64,000 nt of DNA from Dyella_B sp035690825. GTDB taxonomy: Bacteria > Pseudomonadota > Gammaproteobacteria > Xanthomonadales > Rhodanobacteraceae. The stretch lies in the NCBI RefSeq assembly GCF_051954575.1, contig NZ_JBQCHP010000007.1:1-64000 (forward strand), given 5' to 3'. Below the pieces are notes generated by a model. The model saw only the letters and a list, made by a program, of their open reading frames with translations, was not told the DNA's origin and did not search any database. The position numbers and the translations under genes were made by a program. Shown piece after piece: positions 60,273 through 64,000 of the stretch (its first letter is position 1; every line of letters starts with the position of its first letter).

Positions 60273-61097
60273 TCAGTGCAGTTGATCAAGCACCGCGCGC
60301 GTCGCTTTCGCACGGTTCAGCGTGTAGAAATGCAAGGCCGGCGCGCCGCCTTCCAGCAGTCGACGGCACAGCTGCGCCACCACTTCCGCACCCATCGCGC
60401 GGATCGAGTCCACGTCGTCGTAATAGGCCTGCATGCGCTTGGCGATCCAGCGCGGAATCTCCGCACCGCACGCATCGGAAAAACGCTTGAGCTGGGCGTA
60501 ATTGGAGATCGGCATGATGCCCGGCACGATCGGTACGCTGACGCCCATGCGGCGCACGTCATCGACGAAACGGAAATAGGCATCGGCATTGAAGAAGTAC
60601 TGCGTGATCGCGCCATTGGCGCCCGCATCGACCTTGCTTTTGAAATGCCGCAAGTCGGCCTGCACGTCTTCCGATTGCGGGTGCATTTCCGGATATGCCG
60701 CCACTTCGATATGAAAGTGATCGCCGCTGTATTCGCGGATGAACCGCACCAGCTCGGCGGCGTAACGGAAATCGCCCGGCGTGGCCATGCCCGAAGGCAG
60801 GTCGCCGCGCAGCGCCACGATGCGCCGGTAGCCGGCGGCGCGATACGCATCGAGCAGTTCGGCGATTTCCTTGCGCGTGCCGCCCATGCATGAAAGATGC
60901 GGCGCCACGTCCAGGCCGTGCTGCTGATGCAAGCGCGCTACTGTTTCGCTGGTATAGCTCAGGGTGGAGCCGCCGGCGCCGAACGTCACCGAGACGTACT
61001 CGGGCTTGAGCGCCTTCAGCTCTTTCGCCGCCTTGTCGAGCTGGGCGCGCTGTTCGTCGGTTTTGGGCGGGAAGAATTCAAAGCTGATGGCCGGCAT
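60273..61097 (-). CDS. metF: 5,10-methylenetetrahydrofolate reductase
   Basis: 274 residues, FAD-dependent TIM barrel that makes 5-methyltetrahydrofolate for methionine synthesis. ISFEFFPPKTDEQ contains the catalytic Glu region. VSVTFGAGGST, ALRGDLPSG, EVAAYPEMHPQS and ITQYFFNADAYFRFVDD are family landmarks. ATG at 61097 (MPAISFEFFPP). A palindrome-rich A/T segment at 61129-61158 lies in its promoter region. The DUF4124 gene may be its operon partner. Confidence 0.95.
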   Translation of the reverse strand: MPAISFEFFPPKTDEQRAQLDKAAKELKALKPEYVSVTFGAGGSTLSYTSETVARLHQQHGLDVAPHLSCMGGTRKEIAELLDAYRAAGYRRIVALRGDLPSGMATPGDFRYAAELVRFIREYSGDHFHIEVAAYPEMHPQSEDVQADLRHFKSKVDAGANGAITQYFFNADAYFRFVDDVRRMGVSVPIVPGIMPISNYAQLKRFSDACGAEIPRWIAKRMQAYYDDVDSIRAMGAEVVAQLCRRLLEGGAPALHFYTLNRAKATRAVLDQLH

Positions 61098-61128
61098 GGC
61101 TTGGGTCCTTGCGTTACTCGGGCAAGTA

Positions 61129-61158
61129 TATATCTCTTATTCGAGATGAAAAGATATA
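61129..61158. promoter_or_regulatory. A/T-rich palindromic segment upstream of metF
   Basis: Outer repeat TATATCT (61129-61135)/AGATATA (61152-61158) and inner repeat ATCTC (61132-61136)/GAGAT (61143-61147). The only strongly A/T-rich palindrome in this neighbourhood, 31 bp from the metF start and 154 bp from the divergent permease start. An operator for a methionine-pathway regulator is plausible; I do not recognise the regulator. Confidence 0.45.
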
Positions 61159-61312
61159 ACACGCCATCCCTTTCGCCGACTGGCCGGCCAGTGCCTTCCG
61201 ATACCAGCGACCGGCCTCGGCACGGGCTGACACTGCATATGCCGGTCTGTCATCATCGCCGGATTGTGTCGCCCGCACGGCGGGTGCTCGTATGGCTTCA
61301 AGGGAGTACTCG

Positions 61313-62974
61313 ATGTCTTCTTCCAACGCGATCCGCCGCGACGTAGGGCCGTTCGCCCTGATGCTTACCGGCCTGGGTTCGATCATCGGCTCGGGCTGGC
61401 TGTTCGGTGCGTGGAAGGCGGCCGGCCTGGCCGGCCCCGGCGCCATCTGGGCATGGGTGCTGGGCGCGGCGATCATCATGACCATTGCGCTGACCTATGC
61501 GGAACTGGGTGCGATGTTTCCCGAATCCGGCGGCATGGTGCGCTACGGCCATTATTCGCACGGCTCGCTGGTCGGCTTTATCGCCGCATGGGCGAACTGG
61601 ATCGCGATCGTGTCGGTGATTCCGGTGGAAGCAGAAGCTTCGGTGCAGTACATGGCGTCTTGGCCGTGGGCTTGGGCGCAGGATCTGTATCACGTGACCG
61701 ATGGCGTGGGTGAATTGAGCCACACCGGCCTGTACATCGCGGCGGTGCTGGTGATCATCTACTTCCTGCTCAACTTCTGGAGCGTGAAGCTGTTCGCGCA
61801 CTCCAACACGGCGATCACCGTGTTCAAGCTGGTGGTGCCGGCGGCGACCGGCCTGGCGCTGATCGCCAGCGGTTTTCATCCTGAAAATTTCTCGGTCGGC
61901 ATCCATGGCGGCGGTCATGCGATCGATTTCGCCGCAGTGCTCACCGCAGTCGCCACCGCGGGCATCGTCTTCAGCTTCAATGGTTTCCAGAGTCCGGTGA
62001 ACCTGGCCGGCGAGGCGCGCAATCCGGGGCGCAGCATTCCGTTTGCGGTGGTCGGCTCGATCCTGCTGGCGACCGTGATCTACGTGATCCTGCAAGTGGC
62101 CTATCTCGGCGCGGTGCCGCAGGATCTGCTCGCCAAGGCGGGCTGGCACGGCATCAATTTCCGCTCGCCGTTCGCGGAGCTGGCGATCATCGTCAATCTG
62201 CATTGGCTGGCGATGCTGCTGTATGTGGACGCCTTCATCAGCCCGAGCGGCACCGGCATGACCTATACCGCCACCACCGCGCGCATGATCTACGGCATGG
62301 AGCGCAATGGCACGCTGCCGAAGATCTTCGGCCACGTGCATCCGAAATGGGGCATCCCGCGTCCGGCGATGTGGTTCAACCTGGTGGTGTCGTTCCTGTT
62401 CCTGTTCTTCTTCCGCGGCTGGGGCACGCTGGCGGCGGTGATTTCGGTGGCGACGATCATTTCCTATCTCACTGGGCCGGTGAGCGTGATGACGTTGCGC
62501 CGCACCGCCACGGAATTGCACCGCCCCCTGCGCGTGGCAGGCTTGCCGGTGCTGGCTGGCGTCGCCTTCGTCATGGCGACGGAGCTGCTGTACTGGGCGA
62601 AGTGGCCGCTGACCGGCGAGATCATTCTGCTGATGGTGGTGGCGTTGCCGGTGTACCTGTATTACCAGGCGAAATCCGGCTGGCACGATTTCGGCCGGCA
62701 CTTGAAGGGCGCTTGGTGGCTGATCGTCTATCTGCCGGTAGTAGCGTTCGTGTCGTGGGCTGGCAGCACCACGTTCGGTGGGCACGGTTATCTTTCTTAC
62801 GGCACCGATCTGATCGTCGTTGCGGTCATCGGCTTGGTGTTCTACCTGTGGGGCGTGAAGTCCGGTTGGCGCACGCCTGCAGTGGAAGCTGCGCGCGGCG
62901 AAGCGCATGTGCATCCGGACCTGCCACTGGTGCCGCCGGATGAAGACACCGCCGAACGCATCGTGCGAGGTTGA
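61313..62974 (+). CDS. APC-family amino acid permease
   Basis: 553 residues, about 12-14 membrane helices. The first helix has the unwound GLGSIIGSGWLFG of the APC superfamily. EARNPGRSIPFAVVGSI after helix 6 and FISPSGTGMTYTATTARMIYGMERNG in the helix 8-9 loop are typical. The substrate is probably an amino acid, not predictable further. The ATG at 61313 (MSSSNAIRRDVGPFALML) is spaced 7 nt from AGGGAG; the in-frame start 7 codons earlier is less likely. Divergent from metF. Confidence 0.88.
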   Translation: MSSSNAIRRDVGPFALMLTGLGSIIGSGWLFGAWKAAGLAGPGAIWAWVLGAAIIMTIALTYAELGAMFPESGGMVRYGHYSHGSLVGFIAAWANWIAIVSVIPVEAEASVQYMASWPWAWAQDLYHVTDGVGELSHTGLYIAAVLVIIYFLLNFWSVKLFAHSNTAITVFKLVVPAATGLALIASGFHPENFSVGIHGGGHAIDFAAVLTAVATAGIVFSFNGFQSPVNLAGEARNPGRSIPFAVVGSILLATVIYVILQVAYLGAVPQDLLAKAGWHGINFRSPFAELAIIVNLHWLAMLLYVDAFISPSGTGMTYTATTARMIYGMERNGTLPKIFGHVHPKWGIPRPAMWFNLVVSFLFLFFFRGWGTLAAVISVATIISYLTGPVSVMTLRRTATELHRPLRVAGLPVLAGVAFVMATELLYWAKWPLTGEIILLMVVALPVYLYYQAKSGWHDFGRHLKGAWWLIVYLPVVAFVSWAGSTTFGGHGYLSYGTDLIVVAVIGLVFYLWGVKSGWRTPAVEAARGEAHVHPDLPLVPPDEDTAERIVRG

Positions 62975-62988
62975 TGCGCGAAAGAATA

Positions 62989-63062
62989 TAGGTTGGGGTG
63001 CAAACCCCAACCAACGTCGCGATGCATGTAGATGGCAATGCTGGGGTTGCACCCCAGCCTAC
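62989..63062. repeat. REP paired-dyad element (right arm diverged)
   Basis: Left arm TAGGTTGGGGTGCAAACCCC. The right arm carries three changes but keeps its own stem (CTGGGG/CCCCAG), a compensatory pair. Located between the convergent permease and homoserine dehydrogenase genes; its right end gives the TAG stop (63059-63061) of the latter. Confidence 0.9.
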
Positions 63063-64000
63063 AACGCCAGAATATCGCCCAACAACGCTTGGGCGGTGAC
63101 CTCCGGGCCTGCACCCGGCCCTTGGATCACCAGCGGTTGCGTGTGATAACGCGTGGTGGTCAAGGCGAACTGATTGTCCGTGCCATACAGGCGCGCGGCG
63201 GGATGAGTAACTGGCACTTCAGTGATACCCACGCGTGCGCGTCCACGTTGATTCAAGCGCGCCAGGAAACGCAGCGCCTGGCCGCGCGAATGCGCCGCTT
63301 CATGTAGCGCTGCCAGCGGCCCGTCCAATTCTTCCAGGCGTTCCAGGAAGGCTTCGGTGGAAAGATCGCGCAAGCTTTCGGGTACCAGGCTTTCCACCAC
63401 GACCTCGTCATGGCCCAGGGCGAAGCCCGCGTTGCGGGCGAGGATCAGCAGCTTGCGCGCTACATCTTCACCGGAAAGATCGGCGCGCGGGTCCGGCTCC
63501 GTGTAACCGAGCTTGCGCGCTTCGCGCAGCAACTCGGAGAACGGACGGCTGCCATCGTACGTGTTGAACAGATAAGACAGCGAACCGGAGAACACGCCTT
63601 CCAGTGTCAACAGCGCATCGCCGCAATCGCACAGGCGACGCAGCGTGGAAAGCACCGGCAAGCCCGCGCCGACAGTGGCCGAATCGCCGTAGCGACCACC
63701 TGCCGCACGCGCGGCCTGCAAGGCGCGCCACCCGGAAAGATGCCCGCCGGCCAGCGATTTGTTCGCCGTGACCACGTGATAGCCACGCGCCAACCAATCG
63801 GCATGACGCGAAGCCAGTTCGCCGGATGCGGTCGCATCGACGATGACTTTCAACGGTGCGGGATGCGCATCGAGTGCAGACAGTAGCGCTGCATCGTCGC
63901 GTGCCGAACCTTCGCGTTTCAGGCGCTCGCGCAGATCGCGTGCTGCCAATTGGGCCGCCTCCGTCTGCTGCTTGCGCGAATTAGCTGCGCCAACCAGATG
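63059..64000 (-). CDS. Homoserine dehydrogenase region, 3' part (probably of bifunctional aspartokinase/homoserine dehydrogenase)
   Basis: About 313 residues, cut by the window edge. The frame is open to 64000 and begins in the cofactor region HLVGAANSRKQ. It contains VIVDATASGELASRHADWLARGYHVVTANKSLAGG, GAGLPVLSTLRRL, and the homoserine dehydrogenase signature GVFSGSLSYLFNTYDGSRPFSELLREARKLGYTEPDPRADLSGEDVARKLLILAR (spread over about 55 residues). It ends PLVIQGPGAGPEVTAQALLGDIL. It converts aspartate semialdehyde to homoserine. The ANSRKQ context and the ending resemble ThrA/MetL fusions, so an N-terminal aspartokinase is expected beyond the window. The stop codon lies in a REP. Confidence 0.9.
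   Translation of the reverse strand, partial: HLVGAANSRKQQTEAAQLAARDLRERLKREGSARDDAALLSALDAHPAPLKVIVDATASGELASRHADWLARGYHVVTANKSLAGGHLSGWRALQAARAAGGRYGDSATVGAGLPVLSTLRRLCDCGDALLTLEGVFSGSLSYLFNTYDGSRPFSELLREARKLGYTEPDPRADLSGEDVARKLLILARNAGFALGHDEVVVESLVPESLRDLSTEAFLERLEELDGPLAALHEAAHSRGQALRFLARLNQRGRARVGITEVPVTHPAARLYGTDNQFALTTTRYHTQPLVIQGPGAGPEVTAQALLGDILAL

Noticed and set aside
61298..63052. 584-codon open frame on - opposite the permease
   Set aside because: His/Arg-rich antisense of a permease with clear membrane helices.

Overview
The window is a contiguous piece of a GC-rich gammaproteobacterial chromosome. It most resembles the Lysobacterales (Xanthomonadales), and within them the Rhodanobacteraceae (Dyella, Rhodanobacter or Luteibacter). 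That placement is inferred from gene content and protein style: a lexA-imuA-imuB-dnaE2 cassette, a Grx4-rhodanese fusion, many TonB-dependent receptors, a QEGLA-motif protein, and a dispersed REP repeat with core GGTTGGGGTGCAAACCCC. No rRNA, tRNA, phage, insertion sequence or CRISPR array was seen.

Layout. 0.1-7.7 kb is housekeeping: fused malic enzyme/phosphotransacetylase, a DUF2165 membrane protein, a QEGLA protein overlapping rsgA, an alanine-type aminotransferase and an SGNH hydrolase. 8-36 kb is the accessory heart of the window. It holds three large TonB-dependent receptors (TBDRs), five TPR-sulfotransferases, two TPR-aspartyl/asparaginyl beta-hydroxylases, one PKHD-type 2-oxoglutarate dioxygenase and two exported hydrolases/peptidases. 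Among these sit an LpxH-like phosphatase, a Grx4-rhodanese fusion and an AMP nucleosidase. 36.6-45.3 kb carries DegV, two small envelope proteins, an SDR, an ABC ATPase, SppA, a MATE pump and a DUF3667 protein. 45.7-52 kb carries priA, rpoH (with a perfect CIRCE operator upstream), ung, maiA and pgk. 51.8-58.3 kb is a minus-strand DNA-damage operon, lexA-imuA-imuB-dnaE2-alkB. 58.5-64 kb carries ilvE, a DUF4124 protein, metF, an amino-acid permease and the 3' part of a homoserine dehydrogenase gene.

How the genes work together. The 8-36 kb island repeats one theme: a receptor, a protein with TPRs joined to a PAPS-type sulfotransferase, and a 2-oxoglutarate/Fe(II) hydroxylase. Two modules are paralogous receptor-then-sulfotransferase operons (8008-12826 on + and 31212-36071 on -). 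Two others are divergent dioxygenase/sulfotransferase pairs. I infer a modification system, sulfation plus hydroxylation of a peptide, protein or surface glycan, coupled to TonB-dependent transport. Its substrate is not visible here.

Non-coding structure is rich. Six well-preserved and one degenerate paired-dyad REP elements sit between genes, and several provide the stop codon of the flanking gene. Two MITE-like elements of 292 and 219 bp (43804-44095 and 59453-59671) share a core but have different, self-complementary ends. Hairpins separate receptor and sulfotransferase genes in both receptor operons; in one, the hairpin contains the ribosome binding site.
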